A stretch of 64,000 nt of DNA from Lepisosteus oculatus (GCF_040954835.1 NC_090698.1:46386284-46450283); one strand, 5' to 3'. Positions 11,566 to 24,465 are shown, counted from the stretch's first letter. Program-made: numbers and translations. The notes: generated by a model not told the origin, from the letters alone.

Positions 11566-13162
11566 ATCAGATCTACACACTTATCTAGGAACCCCAGTGC
11601 AATAGCGATCTACATCTAGTTATTCCTAATTACTGTATATCCCAATGCAGACTTGATCAGTTATTTGGAACTAAACTATGGAAGAACCCTGGAAAATTCT
11701 ACTGAAGTTTCTACAGATTTTAACTCAGAAAAAACTCATCCCCAGTACTGGAATACCACCATGCCAGCTGAGCTCTTGATTAAGCTAATTCAAAAGTAGT
11801 TGGATACCATCAATGCTCAGTTTTTGAGTTTCACACCTGCCTTCTTTCAAGTAATGGACTGAATGAAGTGATTGGACCTTTTGAGATTAAATTCACATTG
11901 CAGTCTACAGTATGATACAATGATTGAAATCACCTGGTTTAAGTCTTTGAAAAAGTGGCATCACCAAATACTAATTAACATCATACCATCATTTTGTATC
12001 CTGTTCAGAGATGCTAAGACACAAATAAGACAACTACCACTTAATAAGAAAACTGAGGGCAGAATAGGTGGAATTTTATTTGTCAGTTTTTATTTTTGCA
12101 TAACATGTCCGTAGCAGAGTCTTTGAAACCAAAGTCTAAAAGTAGAAACAGGTTGAAAAGGTCAAATCACCAAATAAAAAGAATCATTCAGCCTCAATCA
12201 TTTAGAGATCAGCCAGAAGGAAAAGTAAAAGACACTCCAGAAGCAGGGTTGCGGAGCATTGCTTTAATAGATCGATCAGTAAATATTAGTCTCTGAAGAG
12301 GAACAATCTTACTCTCTAGCTTGATGGCAAGATCAGAACAAGCTGCTGGTTTGCCATGAGAAGGTTTGGGACAGGGGAGTAGAAATAGAAGCAACAGAGG
12401 ACAGATGTATTGAAAAGCCAGGAATCAAGACAATAGGTGACCACACAAACACCAATAGGAATCAGTGCACTTTGGCAAAGCAGGTTAATCCCATCAAACC
12501 TCTGTTAATATAGTCCTGATTCCAATTTATCTTGATCATGTCCTCAGCTCTGACAGGGACAGCAGAAAATCTTTTTGTATAGCAACTGCTAATCATGCAG
12601 GAGCTCTCAATGTGCCTGGTGTTTCATACATATCCTGTAGCACTGCACACACACAGCCTACTTCATCTCCTCATGCCCTGCCAACATACTGTTGCCCATT
12701 AATAACTCACCAAAATCAAAACGATCCTCAAAATCAATAAAACAATACAATGATCCCCAAGGCCAGTCTTACTATCCTCTAAACTTTTACCAAAGGACTC
12801 CTTAAAACATTCAAGAAAACTAATGTTAGAAACATAATGTTTTTACCACATCAGCAGCAGCAGAAGAGCCTTTTCTTGATGCAAGGCAGTTTAAAAAGAC
12901 AGAGCAGAACCAAGTATACAGTAATAAAAAAAATGTTCCCTGATGCTGGAGAATCCTGTATCATGGATAAAAAGGAAAGTATATTTTCGTTTTCTACAGT
13001 TATGAAGGTGGGATGTTAGAAAGGAATAGTGTCAAGTCTGTAATAAATCCCTCTTCACAGGCCATTAGAGAGTTTTTGTTACCAGTGAGGTTTTGCATGT
13101 AACTCTGGTACCAGTCCCTATTATCAGTAGTGACATCTTAACCAATGGTGCAGCCGACTCAC

Positions 13163-14292
13163 ATGTGGGGATTCTGGACACTCTGCGGGTCACACGGCCC
13201 GGGGGTCTGGCAGCAGGTGGAGACACCACTATCAGCCTGTCCTCCTCAGGCTCAGCAGGCCCGTTACAATTGGTCAGTTGTTGTCCCGCTACACTCACAT
13301 CTGAGGTCACCCCTACAAAACAAGGTCAAAATTTCTCAACACCCTTCAGAACTGTCACCCTTTTCACCAATCTCATAACACCACAGCCCACAGTAGCAGA
13401 CGCTCTGACACACACACCAACCTCAACACAAGGAGGGCAAATGCAAAAACTGACTGAGAAGAATAATCAGCTTTATCCTCTTTATCTCTTTAACTCTAAC
13501 TGAGTCCCAGCAGACAGGAAGTTTCAATCTCTACTGTGCTGTACTGTTCAAACCTAGAGCTACTAGGTTACTTTCAGTTCTGCCCAGTCTAACGGCTGGT
13601 TTCTCAGCACACACTCATACACACAAGCAAACTCATTCAAACAAATGACAGGCCAGCAGCTCCAGCTGTCAGCACCTTGGTTGGGGCTGTCCTCCACTCT
13701 GGAAGCAGCCATCAGCTTTCTGGAGGGGACTCCAGCCAAGCGAGGTCTTGCCACTAAAGGAGGGGAGTTATCGGACCTGTAGACAAGACACAAATGGAGA
13801 CACAGTGGAGAAAAGTGAAAAAATGATAAACACTGCTGTGTCATCTTTACAGAGTTCGAGCAGTGTTGTCAACTCTGTTCACTCCCTTGCCAAGTTCACA
13901 ATCCTGCTTTGAAGTACATAAAACCACAAAAGATGCCAGCTTGAACAACAACCTAACTTTATCAACACTCTTCACTCCAGCCGCCACAAAAAAACAGAAA
14001 AGATGTTCATAAAAGTAGGAGGCTACCTGTGTGGCAGTAAGCAAAAACAAACTTACAAGTTTGGAAAACGAGCTTCAGTGCACTGTTTATAAAAGCCACA
14101 ACCGTCTTGAGCTGTAAGGGCAGCATTTTAATTGCTCTGAATGTGTCTGCAATGTATACATTTCTGAGGGCCGTGTGTCATGGACAGACCTGGGTTGGGC
14201 GTTCGGCGGCACAGGCTTGATTCCATTGGAGAAACAGCGAGAACGCACAAGCGTGGCTTTAGTTAGCACAGGGCAATTCTCACGGGCTTCAC
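13163..14292 (-). CDS. Exon cassette 1 (exons c, d, e) of the TOGARAM-like array
   Basis: Exon c 14103-14292, exon d 13676-13776 and exon e 13163-13312. This is the cassette nearest exon a (15902-16013). Exon a ends with one base of a codon and exon c supplies the other two (giving Gly), so a-c-d-e reads through. Exon e ends with T; joining it to the next exon c (GT...) makes TGT, so serial cassettes remain in frame. Function unknown. In the family this region is the disordered linker ahead of the C-terminal TOG domain. Confidence 0.67.
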
Positions 14293-14352
14293 CTGAAGGA
14301 CACAGTAGGAAAGGCATTCCTAAAAAATTATAAAAGCAACTAGATCACATTT

Positions 14353-14464
14353 ATTTTCTAACCACTTTATTTAATTTAGTGTTGCAGATAGCACACCAGG
14401 AAGTGAGCCAAGAGCCCCAGTGCTGCAAGACAGCAATGCTCATCAATGTAGCACCATGCTGCCC
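14353..14464 (-). repeat. Internally deleted tRNA-like SINE, array unit 1
   Basis: Same position and ends as the copy at 5638-5750. It shows that the array unit extends into the a-c intron. Confidence 0.55.
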
Positions 14465-15901
14465 ATCAGATCTACACACTTATCTAGGAATCCCAGTGCA
14501 ATAGCAATCTACATATAGTTATTCCTAATTACTGTATATCCCAATGCAGACTTGATCAGTTATTTGGAACTAAACTATGGAAGAACCCTGGAAAATTCTA
14601 CTGAAGTTTCTACAGATTTTAACTCAGTAAAAACTCATCCCCAGTACTGGAATACCACCATGCCAGCTGAGGTCTTGATTAAGCTAATTCAAAATTAGTT
14701 GGATACCATCAATGCTCAGTTTTTGAGTTTCACACCTGCCTTCCTTCAAGTAATGGACTGAATGAAGTGATTGGACCTTTTGAGATTAAATTCACATTGC
14801 AGTCTACAGTATGATACAATGATTGAAATCACCTGGTTTATTCTCAGTGCTTGTTAATGCTTAATGTTTGGTTTAAGTCTTTGACAAAGTGGCATCACCA
14901 AATACTAATTAACATCATATCATCAATTTGTCTCCTGTTAAGAGATGCTAAGACACAAATAAGACAACTACCACTTAATAAGAAAACTGAGGGCAGAGTA
15001 GGTGGAATTTTATTTGTCAGTTTTTATTTTTGCATAACATGTCCATAGCAGTCTTTGAATCCAAAGTCTAAAAGTAGAAACAGGTTGAAAAGGTCAAATC
15101 ACCAAATAAAAAGAATCATTCAGCCTCAATCATTTAGAGATCAGCCAGAAGGAAAAGTAAAAGACACTCCAGAAGCAGGGTTGAGAAGCATTGCTTTAAT
15201 AGACCGATCAGTAAATATCAGTCTCTGAAGAGGAACAATCTTACTCTCTAGCTTGATGGCAAGATTAGAACAAGCTGCTGTTTTGCCATGAGAGGGTTTG
15301 GTACAGGGGAGAAGAAATAGAAGCAGCAGAGGACAGATGCATTGAAAAGCCAGGAATCAACACAATAGGTGACCACACAAACACCAATAATGGGAATCAG
15401 TGCACTTTGGCAAAGCAGGTTAATCCCATCAAAGCTCTGTTAATATAGTCCTGATTCCAATTTATCTTGATCATGTCCTCAGCTCTGACAGGGACAGAAG
15501 AAAATCTTTTTGTATAGCAGCTGCTAATCGTGCAGGAGCTCTCAATGTGCCTGGTGTTTCATACATATACTGTAGCACTGCACACGCACAGCCCACTTCA
15601 TCTCCTCAAGCCCTGCCAACATACAGCATGTTACTGACACAGACTACTCCCTACCAGGAGCACATGTCTTTTTCCTCACACAAGGAGGGAAATGTACTTC
15701 ACTTTCCTTTACCACACCATGGTCAGAAATGTTTGGAATGATTTTGGTGGAGTAATTGTGAACCTAAATTACTCTTTTTTCTCTGGGTTCAGAATTAGCT
15801 AAATAATTCAAAACAGACTGTACACACAGTGATAACTACAGATCTCAACTCATCACTCATCTTGAAATTAAAAGTCTAGGAAGCATAAATCAGGTACTTA
15901 C

Positions 15902-16013
15902 CAAAGTGTTTGGCACGTTTTGCATTTTCCTGACTTATATTCATTGTTCTAGTGAACTGCAGGTCTTTCTCAGAGGAGCCACTCGGTTGGGGAGACCAGG
16001 GATCTCTGTCCAT
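15902..16013 (-). CDS. Exon a (start codon) of copy D
   Basis: On the minus strand a CCTCTCAG acceptor is followed at once by ATG (16013-16011). The exon runs 112 bp to a GTAAGT donor. It encodes 37 codons plus one base, beginning M-D-R-D-P-W-S-P and containing S-S-E-K-D-L-Q-F-T-R. The matching exon in copy B (48206-48317) has the same length, start and donor with several substitutions. The ATG directly after an acceptor implies an untranslated first exon upstream. No domain is recognised. Confidence 0.62.
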
Positions 16014-18392
16014 CTGAGAGGCAGGAACAATGAAGTTCTCAGTGCTTGTTAATGCTTAATGTTTGATTTCCAGAAAACTGGCATAGTTTTTGTAGCAAAT
16101 GCATGTTTTGCTAATTTCCATATCTTATCTTTTCCATGTACTGTAATTGAACCTTAATAATATCCTTACGTATTTTATGTAGAAAGACTGCAAGAGACAT
16201 TTAAATCTGTAGATCATTTTTAGTTAACATGTTGACAGTTAGCTGATATAGTCATCATTTCTATTTAATTTAAGTACAGGTCTTGGGCTCATCAATCCCA
16301 CTTTCTTTTCTTTGGAGAACATGAACCTAAGGACTGCATGCAGAACAGAAGAAGCTTATGCAATATAATTTTCTTCCACAGAGTCCAAACAGTAAACTCC
16401 TCTTTATTTTAATAAAATGTCAAAATTCGGACAGAGAGATCACTGGTTCCAGTCTACTTACTTAACACAGTTTTCATTACAAACTATTCTGATTTACTTC
16501 ATTATAAATGACGAGTACTGAAACTGGCACTCAATCAAAACTCCTCAAAGTGTTGTGATGTGTTATCAGTACTCAACTCAAGCATTACAACGGTAACATC
16601 GCATATTGACAGATGTAATGGAATGTATAAATCAATCATGAAAAATATGGGATTACAAACAATCAGATCTGTATGGAATTTCCTAAATCTCTTCTTAATG
16701 ATTTTATAAATCAAAATGTAGCAAACTCTAAGGAGGCAGTTCTATTCTATAATTTACAATTGGAGACACAGTAATAGGGGGCTGTACTTACTGCTAACGT
16801 TGTCTATTTGCTGATTGGTAATTGTAGAGTTTATAGGCAGCATGTTTATGAAAGAGGAGTGTTAATTCAAGTCAACTCCTTGATTATTATAAAACAACAT
16901 GAAACATACAGATTGTAATCTGAAGAACAAAGAGAAGCCACCCCTAACTGTATATAGATCCCATTTCTAGCTGCTACTTCAAGGAGCCCAGATTGGGCCT
17001 TAAGACACCTAACTAGGAATCCTGTTGAAAGCACCCACAGCTCTCCAAAGTAACAAGCAGCCCAGCCATTTTATTGAAGCATCAATACCACGGCATTTTT
17101 CAAGAATTAATTCTCTTTTAGTTTCAAGTTGCGGCTCTTTTGCTACAAAAAAATGGTTGACCCCATCTACACTCCTTGGTTTTTTATAAACTGGAATATC
17201 TCTCACTACTTTTGTTTTTGGTTGGTTTTTTCTTTTTTCATTTTTATGAATTCACCAATCCACTGAACTTTAAAAGTGTGAACATTTAATTACCTAATGT
17301 AATTTTAGAGGTATGGTGAATAAAAATGAATGCAGTATTATAAATGCGATTTTACTAGTGTTGTAAACCTTATGTATAGTCTCAATGCTGAAGGGAGTAA
17401 GCTACACACTTCATGTTGTACCCAAACATTCTGTTTGTAATTTTATTGTTCTAATTTGACCATTAAAGAATCAACATAAACACCCAGATGCCTATAGTAC
17501 AATCCTGTCTGGCGATTGATATTGCCCATGTGATATGTATACCAAGGCATTAAAAATCTATCAAAAATAAGTATTGGAATCACTAGCATGATCAATTTGT
17601 ATAGGATATAGGATATGTTTCTATTTCCTCCATGAACCGCTTTGGACTTGTCTAATACTGGCATCTTAATTTCAAGATTTTTGAGTATGTATTTGAGCTA
17701 GAAATGGTGGAAAAACAGTATATGTCGAAATATTTCAGAAATTCCAATAAAAACAAAAAGGCCGAATCAGTGTGATTAAATAATGACTATTTGAACGGAA
17801 GTGATGATAACTGTGAAGCTGCATTAACAGTATAATGTATATAGCATATAACTGAGAGAACATGTGGAACAAACATTAGAAGACTCAAGGCCCTGAAGAA
17901 ATTGAGTCTGACACTCCTGATTTAAAGAACTGTGCAAGTTACAAATTTAGTCTGCAGTTTTATTTTTTTTAAAGAGATTCTCAATTATTAATCTTTATTT
18001 TACATAGCAGTTTTCAGAAGACATTGTTTCTTAGGAAAGTGCACATTCAGGAGAGATAATTTTACCAAATAAATCAATATACAGAAGATAATATACAGAA
18101 TACATCATAAGATCTACTGTATGTGACTGCCAGGGTCTTAAGGTCAGATCTGAAAACAGACTACAAGGTGAGACTACTAGAAAGCCACTACAAGTGAATG
18201 AAGTAAGCACACATCCAAAACTAACAAGACCAGTGCTTTAATTCACACCCCACTCTTTACTCGTTATCGTTTTTGGATATGTTTGTATTTCAATTTATAA
18301 AAATATGAACGAAGATACTGCTTTGCTTGAAAAAAACATTTCTGTTGCTCCGATCCTCGGACAATGATGCGCTTGCGACTCCCATCTCTTAC
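16014..18392 (-). other. First intron of copy D; no other feature seen
   Basis: AT-rich sequence aligned with 45470-48200 of copy B in reverse. Copy B has a 5S-derived SINE at 45570-46128 that is absent here (empty site near 18290). No convincing coding exon is visible. Confidence 0.55.
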
Positions 18393-18480
18393 CGGCGGTC
18401 GCATCGGTTCACCACGTGCTGGAAAGCGTCGCTACACCCCCATGCCCTCACACGAGTTTTTACAAATCTTGAACTGTACA
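18393..18480 (-). promoter_or_regulatory. Probable untranslated leader exon end, copy D
   Basis: A CG-containing block with a CACGTG E-box ends in ...GACCGCCG followed by GTAAGAG on the minus strand. The same block and donor occur in copy B (donor at 45463). A spliced non-coding leader is needed because exon a starts at an acceptor. The upstream limit of this exon is not known. Confidence 0.4.
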
Positions 18481-19017
18481 AATTTACATCTTAATTGATA
18501 TACTCATCGATTTTAATCAAACGAATTAGCTGCTTTCAGGATAGTAAAATGGGAGCACTTAAAAGGGCACCGTTTGCATGATGTTTTACTGAAGCTGGTC
18601 TTAATGGAAAATCGACAGAGATTTCTGCTGACACACAATGTAAAAAACAGTATTTTTTACCACTTTGGTTACACAGTGTAGAAAACCGGAATCTAAGTTA
18701 GAAAATAGACTTCGCCTGACCTTTACCAGGTTGCAAGGTTGCAGATGCGCAGTAACCACACAAAAATAAAACTCTGTCGCTGCCATGCATGTTTTTTTAG
18801 CTAAAGTAATAACATATGAGAAACTACGATCAATTTAACCTCTTGAGCAATGCGTCACTCTCTCAGTAATAATGCAATTGTGAGTTCAGAGATGACACTT
18901 TGATTGCTGCGTGGCGCTTTACAGATTGAGAACGTGACCTACATGAGACGCGATCTAATACAAAATTAATACAAATTAAAATAAATTTGCAACCTGGGAA
19001 TCTGGAAAATGCAATTC

Positions 19018-19247
19018 CAATTACAAGATCCGACCTCGTTCATCTTTTTTGTGGAGTTAGAGTCGCGTTTTGAGATGAAGAAGGTGGAGGAGCTGCCACT
19101 GCGATGAATGTTTCAGTGAGGAGGAGTGGGAGATTTTTTCTTTTTTGTATTTCTTCTTGACTAAAAAAAGGTGCAAATCTGTTATTTTGGCGTAACACTA
19201 TCGATGCTCCACCATCGTAATTATTCCCGTACTGCCCGTTCCACCCC
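19018..19247 (-). promoter_or_regulatory. Duplicated upstream (promoter-side) block, copy D
   Basis: This block is shared with 44220-44450 and, in part, with 60300-60490, as three copies lying upstream of TOGARAM-like copies. It ends the inverted duplication at about 19247. Promoter function is inferred from position only. Confidence 0.4.
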
Positions 19248-19307
19248 TTAGTGTAATCAATGTAAGTTAATGCTTACGTGGCCTAAAAGAAACAACTAAT
19301 ACATTTT

Positions 19308-20206
19308 GGCTTTATTTGTTAACATGCCTGTGATTTTAAAGCCCATGGCAAGAGTTTGAAAGTTAAAACAGGTTATTTTGAACTGCTGCTTGTCGGGCAA
19401 TTCAGACACCGTTCCCTTTTGGGGCAAAGCACTGTATGCAGCCATATAGGTCAGGAAAAAAATGTTTAGAAAACATTGAAAGAACTGTATTCCTAAGTAT
19501 CCTTTCAGCCCTAAAACACAGCCAAGCCATCAAAAACTGTCTACATTGTATGGGAATAAATCCCTAACCCTGGCTTCGGGTTTTGTTAGTTAGGGTTAGG
19601 GTTCAAATATTTCTCAAAGACAATTTTCACAATATTCCACTCATTTGACTAGAAAATTTGCTTCTCTGAATCAAAATATTAGTCTGAAAAGACAATACAA
19701 CACTGCCAAAACCAAAAGAGTGTGTCAGGAATGGTCAAATTCATTTTTGAAAGGTATTATTTCATTGGAAATTTTGTTTTGAACGGAGTGCTGAATGAAT
19801 GTACGTTAAGGCTTTATTTGTTAATATGCCTGTGTTTTTAAAGCCCATGGCAAGAGTTTGAAAGTTAAATCAGGTTCTTTTGAACTGTTGCTTGTCGGGC
19901 AATTCACACACCATTCCTTTTGGGGGCATAGCACTGTATACAGCCACATAGGTCAGAAAAAAATGTTTAGAAAACATTGAAAGAACGGTATTCCTATGTA
20001 TGCTTTCAGCCCTAAAACACAGCCATGCCATCAAAAACTGTCTACATTGTATGGGAATAAAACCCTAACCCTAGTGTCACGCTGGGGCTGACTGCGGAGG
20101 ATTGGGATCCAATGCGGTGCTCTAGGAAGGGATACCTAGCTTGGGGTTTTGTTAGTTAGGGTTAGGGTTCAAATATTTCTCAAAGGCTTTTCACAATATT
20201 CCACTC
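19308..20206. repeat. Two direct repeats with TTAGGG-like motifs
   Basis: 19308-19642 and 19810-20206 share about 330 bp beginning GGCTTTATTTGTTAA and ending TTCACAATATTCCACTC. Each holds CCCTAACCCT and, further on, GTTAGGGTTAGGG, so the motifs face each other. The second copy has about 65 extra bases between them. A non-autonomous transposon is possible. No coding sequence is seen. Confidence 0.65.
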
Positions 20207-21440
20207 AAAGAACTATATTCCTACAGATGCAGCCATTCAAAACGACCGGATTATATTGCGGTAAAACGTGGTGGGAGTGTCCCGGAATAACACGGGTTAT
20301 CGTATAATACCGCAAGTAAGATATTAGTGTCCGGAATTACTAAGAGATTACTGGAGCTAATAAAGCTCAACCTCTCATGTACAGCGTTTGAGCTTTCGCC
20401 ATCAAAGTCTTTACAGAAGATATTACTCATAGTATTAATAATGAATGACCTTGGACAAGCTGCTCCACATTCTTTGTAAATCTAAAAACTAGTTTTTTCT
20501 TTGACAAAAAATAACGCCACAGCATTTCATTGATCCAATCACACATTTGTTTCCAATCATACAAAGTAATTCTTGACAATCTCCGATTCACCATGCCTTT
20601 CACATGCTCATTAAAGATATTAATTTAGGAACAAAAATATTACTGTATGTAAACTGTACTGTATATGGATGGTCTTGGTATTTGAAAGAAAAAATGCACA
20701 CCAGTATTCCATTTCTCCCTAAACATTTTAAGAATCAAAGTCTTACATGTGGTTATTTTGGAAACGTTTTTACTTGCTCTTTGCTCCTTCTGACCATGTT
20801 ACTGTACGTTTATACAGTATTCAGTACTTTGTGAGAAAAGTGATAGTTTTAAGCTTTTCTGTGAATACGCTCGATGCCAGAGTAAACAGAAGCATACTTT
20901 TAGAATGTGATTAATAGGGAATATAATATGGAATCGCATATATAAAGAAATTATTAACAATATAATTATATTCATGTACTGTAGCACAGTAGTATATACA
21001 CATATCTATTGATGTGTACGGCTGTTTCACCACTTGTTATGTGACTTTCTCAGTAGCGTGATGGTTTAAGTGCCTGACTTATAAGCAAATTAACCCAGCT
21101 ATCGCAATGAGTTTTCTTTTATCAAACATTACCTTGAAAAACGAAAATAGCAATATAATGGACACTCTATTGACTTTTTTATATTTCTAAATATCACAAC
21201 ATGTTCGAATCTAAGTCATTTATTAACAACAATGGATAGTTTCAGACTGTTACCGATATCGTTATCATCAATATGTGAAAAAAGTGAATCCTGTTTTTTT
21301 ATGGTCTGTAGGTCAAATCCTGCTTAACTAAAAATTAGACACAAGAAGCGTATTATTGGACAATGCTGTGAGGCTAAAGAAATCAATAATAATATTAATT
21401 CAAAGATCTAAATATATTTAACACATACGCCTGACTAGAG
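20207..21440. other. Spacer without recognised features
   Basis: AT-rich sequence with short chance reading frames only. No exon with matching splice signals or family resemblance was found. Confidence 0.5.
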
Positions 21441-21461
21441 AGTGTGTCTGCTCGCCTGCAC

Positions 21462-21473
21462 GGTGACGTCACC
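21462..21473. promoter_or_regulatory. CRE-like palindrome
   Basis: GGTGACGTCACC is a perfect 12 bp palindrome containing the full CREB/ATF site TGACGTCA, directly beside a CG-rich tandem repeat. Whether it is used is unknown. Confidence 0.4.
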
Positions 21474-21500
21474 ATCTTTCACGTCACACCGTCTGTGTGG

Positions 21501-21579
21501 TGTGACGCAGTGGTGGCCGGGCGCGGTGAGGTGCGCTGGCAGCTGTGTGACGCAGTGGTGGCCGGGCGCGGTGAGGTGC
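21501..21579. repeat. CG-rich tandem repeat
   Basis: A 34 bp sequence starting TGTGACGCAGTGG occurs exactly at 21501-21534 and 21546-21579 (45 bp period). It lies within an island of high CG content in an otherwise AT-rich spacer. Confidence 0.8.
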
Positions 21580-21665
21580 AGGAGAAGGGGTGTGTGCGGG
21601 TGGGTTTGTGGGGGTGTGTGCAGATGGGGCTGTGGGCCCCGGCGGGTCCTGGCTGTGGTCTGACC

Positions 21666-21776
21666 AAAAACTCAAAATAAGATACAATCGACAGACATTC
21701 CTAACATAGACATATCATAAAACATTTACATGCTGTGAATGTCTGTCGATTGTACCTGTATCTTATTTTTAGTTTT
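21666..21776. repeat. Long near-perfect inverted repeat (hairpin)
   Basis: The left arm 21666-21700 and right arm 21737-21776 pair over about 34 bases, with GAATGTCTGTCGATTGTA intact in the right arm. There is one 6-base bulge in the right arm and a 36-base loop. It could be a foldback MITE end or an RNA hairpin. No TSD was identified. Confidence 0.65.
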
Positions 21777-21789
21777 TGTTTTGTTTCAC

Positions 21790-24440
21790 GTTAATTTTAT
21801 ACGGGAGAGTGTCATAGAGAAGACTCCCTTACCCCCATCTTGATTAAAATCGCAAACGTGTGTTTCACAAAATACTTTTATTTTTCACAATCTGGCAATG
21901 CCAGACGGAATCCACATTCGCTGTGGAAAAAACTGCCTTGCAGATCAGAACATCAAGGAAGAAAACAATTATTACACCCGGCTTTTCAACGTAATTGCTT
22001 TAACTTGCTAATGTGTTACTGTAACAGTCCGGGTGTGGCAAGCCTCTAATGTCTCCCGATTTGGGCAAAAGGAATAAAGCTTTGTTTGATTTCTGAAACC
22101 CTTTCTTTATGTCCTCAGTTTTCTTTTGACGTTTCATTAAACATTTATTTGTTTGTTTTGTGGTCTGGGTAATTGGAGGCTACGGTGTTATGCTTCCTAT
22201 AGTGATATACGGCCGTATTGAGCAGTATTTCTTGCGTTAAGAAAGTTAGGTGTTAGCATAAACTATTAGTAATCAATAATATTAAATTTAGCACTGTAAT
22301 AAATTGTGCTAATAATAAATTCTATTCTACTCTGAGAACATAGGTGGGAGGAAAAATGCCCGTGGCCTTTTCACTGATAAACTTGTTAACAAAAACTACA
22401 CTATGCTTAAGAGTTGTTCAATCGTTTTTTTTCAGCACAGCACAGACTGTGCCTGCTAGAGCACCACAATTCACACTCAACCACATCACAGATCACAGAT
22501 CAGTCCCAGTGTGTGAGATCCTGCTGTTTGATCTGTGCTTGATCTTTGATCTGAACCAGTTCTAACCATTGACACATTTAGCCAATTTCTGCCTGGAATT
22601 TCCTCCCCCTTAAACATTTGTTATATCTCTGCAGCAGAACATAGCAAGAGCCTGGTTTCGGGTCTTAAATTGAAACTAACCCCCTTGGCTTTGAGTGTGA
22701 ACAAATCTCTTATATTTCTTAATGTGTCCACTCTGCAGACAAACATATGAAAAAACAAAAACAAAAACAGCAGGCAAAAATGTTTTTTTTTGTTGGTATT
22801 CAGAGGTCAGAATTTTCAATTCTAGGCCTGTCAGGGCCCTGGGGATGATTTGAAAACCTTGTTCTGGGTGACTACTAGCTTGGATAAAAATCTGGGACAA
22901 ATTGATCAATAAGAAAAAATTCGACATCACGTTTTGAGAAGACTGGACCTGGAATTAAATTTCAGGCCTATAATAAAAAATCATAAACATATTGAAAATA
23001 ATAAGAATAAAAAACATTAGACACTGCTAAAGAGCCTTTATCTGCTGTTATGTAATGAAGAAAACCTCAGAGTTCACTTCCAGTTTGAAAAAAAGGAGCA
23101 CTGAGAAGAAACTGATAAAAAACTGATTGATTAGCCCTTCTGAGTCAATGATTGACAGCTAATAGGCAGGCGGAATGAAGCCTGAGGCTTCTAGGGGAAG
23201 TCTTACCCCCTAAGGCCTCTGAATGGCTGAAAATACAATGACTGACAGCGCTTTTTACCAATCAGATCGCCTTATTTTTCGCGGTCCTTCTTCACACATT
23301 TACTACAAAGTCAGTAACGTTCAATAGCCTCCAGGTTTGGAGATAAGCTAGTCTGGGTTATTTTGGATATACATCATGCTTCAGAATAAGGTAAAAAAAA
23401 TGGGAGATATATATATATTTTTGCTTTTGCGGTTTTGTTGGTAAAAAGGTATGATATTGACATGTTGTGCTGGCCGGGTGTTTTTATTGGGGTTCTGCTA
23501 GTTCTTTAATTTATTGGTTTATTGCACAATAGTGTCATATCTGTGGAATAAACTTTATGGTTTTGTTGTGATGATATTGGAGAATACGTGCATATGAGAA
23601 AATGTGTGGAGCTATTTGAAAAAATCTTGCGTTTGTCTTTTAAAAAAAGAAACGACACGATCTGAAAGCTTATCTCTGTAAATATATTAATATCGAGTGG
23701 TATTAAATGCAACTTTTTTGTATAGACGTAGCCTGGCAAAGAATAATTAGCACAGGACACAAATATAATTTGGGGGTTCTTTTTTTCTAGGTGAGTATGT
23801 GGTCAGATCTGTTCTTAGTTTTAAAAAATAAAAATAAAAGAAATGACATATAACGATATTTTTATATACACAAAATACGGCGCTGGTTCTTTCACGCAGA
23901 GGGGAAAACAAAGAAAACATGTTTAGTTTGACAGTTTTTTACATTCCATCTGCCCGTTACAGAAACGCATCTACACTGAACAACAAAAAAAGAAAGAAAT
24001 GACATTACAGAAATAGGCAGGTCACCTCACCGAGAACTACATTACGACAATAATTAGTATAAGACTCACAATTGCGTACACTTAACAAACGGTGCTAAAC
24101 ATAAGTCTCTGTAAAGAATGAAGGAACAGAAAATACAAGGAGCATGTGAAACCCATTACTTACAAATCAATAAACAGATATCCCTAGCCCGAGAAGGTGT
24201 CTAAAAACTGGCTACCGCCTCAGTGTACTCCGTTAAAATCTAATACCCCTCTTGCTAATCTTGTCTCAATCCTATGAAATACCCCTTTATACTCATTTAG
24301 GGTGCAAATAGGGAAACAACACCGTATTTACCGTTACAACTCTCTGGAGTCATTTCGGGTTCTTTTTAACGGTCGCTCACTGCCTCTTAGTCCCTACTGC
24401 CCATGCGCAGAACGCTGAACTCAACTGACAGGAGCCGCGA
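21790..24440. other. Spacer without recognised genes
   Basis: AT-rich sequence with scattered short frames. The stretch around 22068-22115 shares about 40 bp with 37228-37275 (see findings). A CCAATCAG element at about 23258 and some CG-containing sequence near 24350-24450 hint at promoter-like sequence, but no gene model is supported. Confidence 0.4.
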
Positions 24441-24450
24441 GCTAAGAGGT

Positions 24451-24465
24451 AGCGCCATCTAGTGG
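24451..24465 (-). promoter_or_regulatory. Consensus CTCF-binding motif
   Basis: On the minus strand the sequence is CCACTAGATGGCGCT, which fits all 15 positions of the vertebrate CTCF core CCASYAGRKGGCRSY. It lies between the head-to-head copies D and A, where an insulator or loop anchor would be informative. Occupancy is not shown by sequence alone. Confidence 0.6.

Larger units (their letters stand above)
5093..19247 (-). repeat. Inverted copy D of the TOGARAM-like 5' region with a 2.9 kb tandem exon array
   Basis: Read on the minus strand from 19247, this matches the plus strand from about 44220 through promoter, leader, exon a and exons c-d-e. It then continues as near-identical repeats: matching exon c starts are spaced 2900, 2906 and 2909 bp apart. 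Differences between repeat units are few single bases and small indels, so the amplification is recent or the units are being homogenised. The fourth unit is cut off after exon c. Confidence 0.88.

Noticed and set aside
21442..21687. Frames of 60-78 codons in all orientations across the CG-rich repeat
   Set aside because: They arise from the tandem repeat and low stop-codon density of CG-rich DNA.
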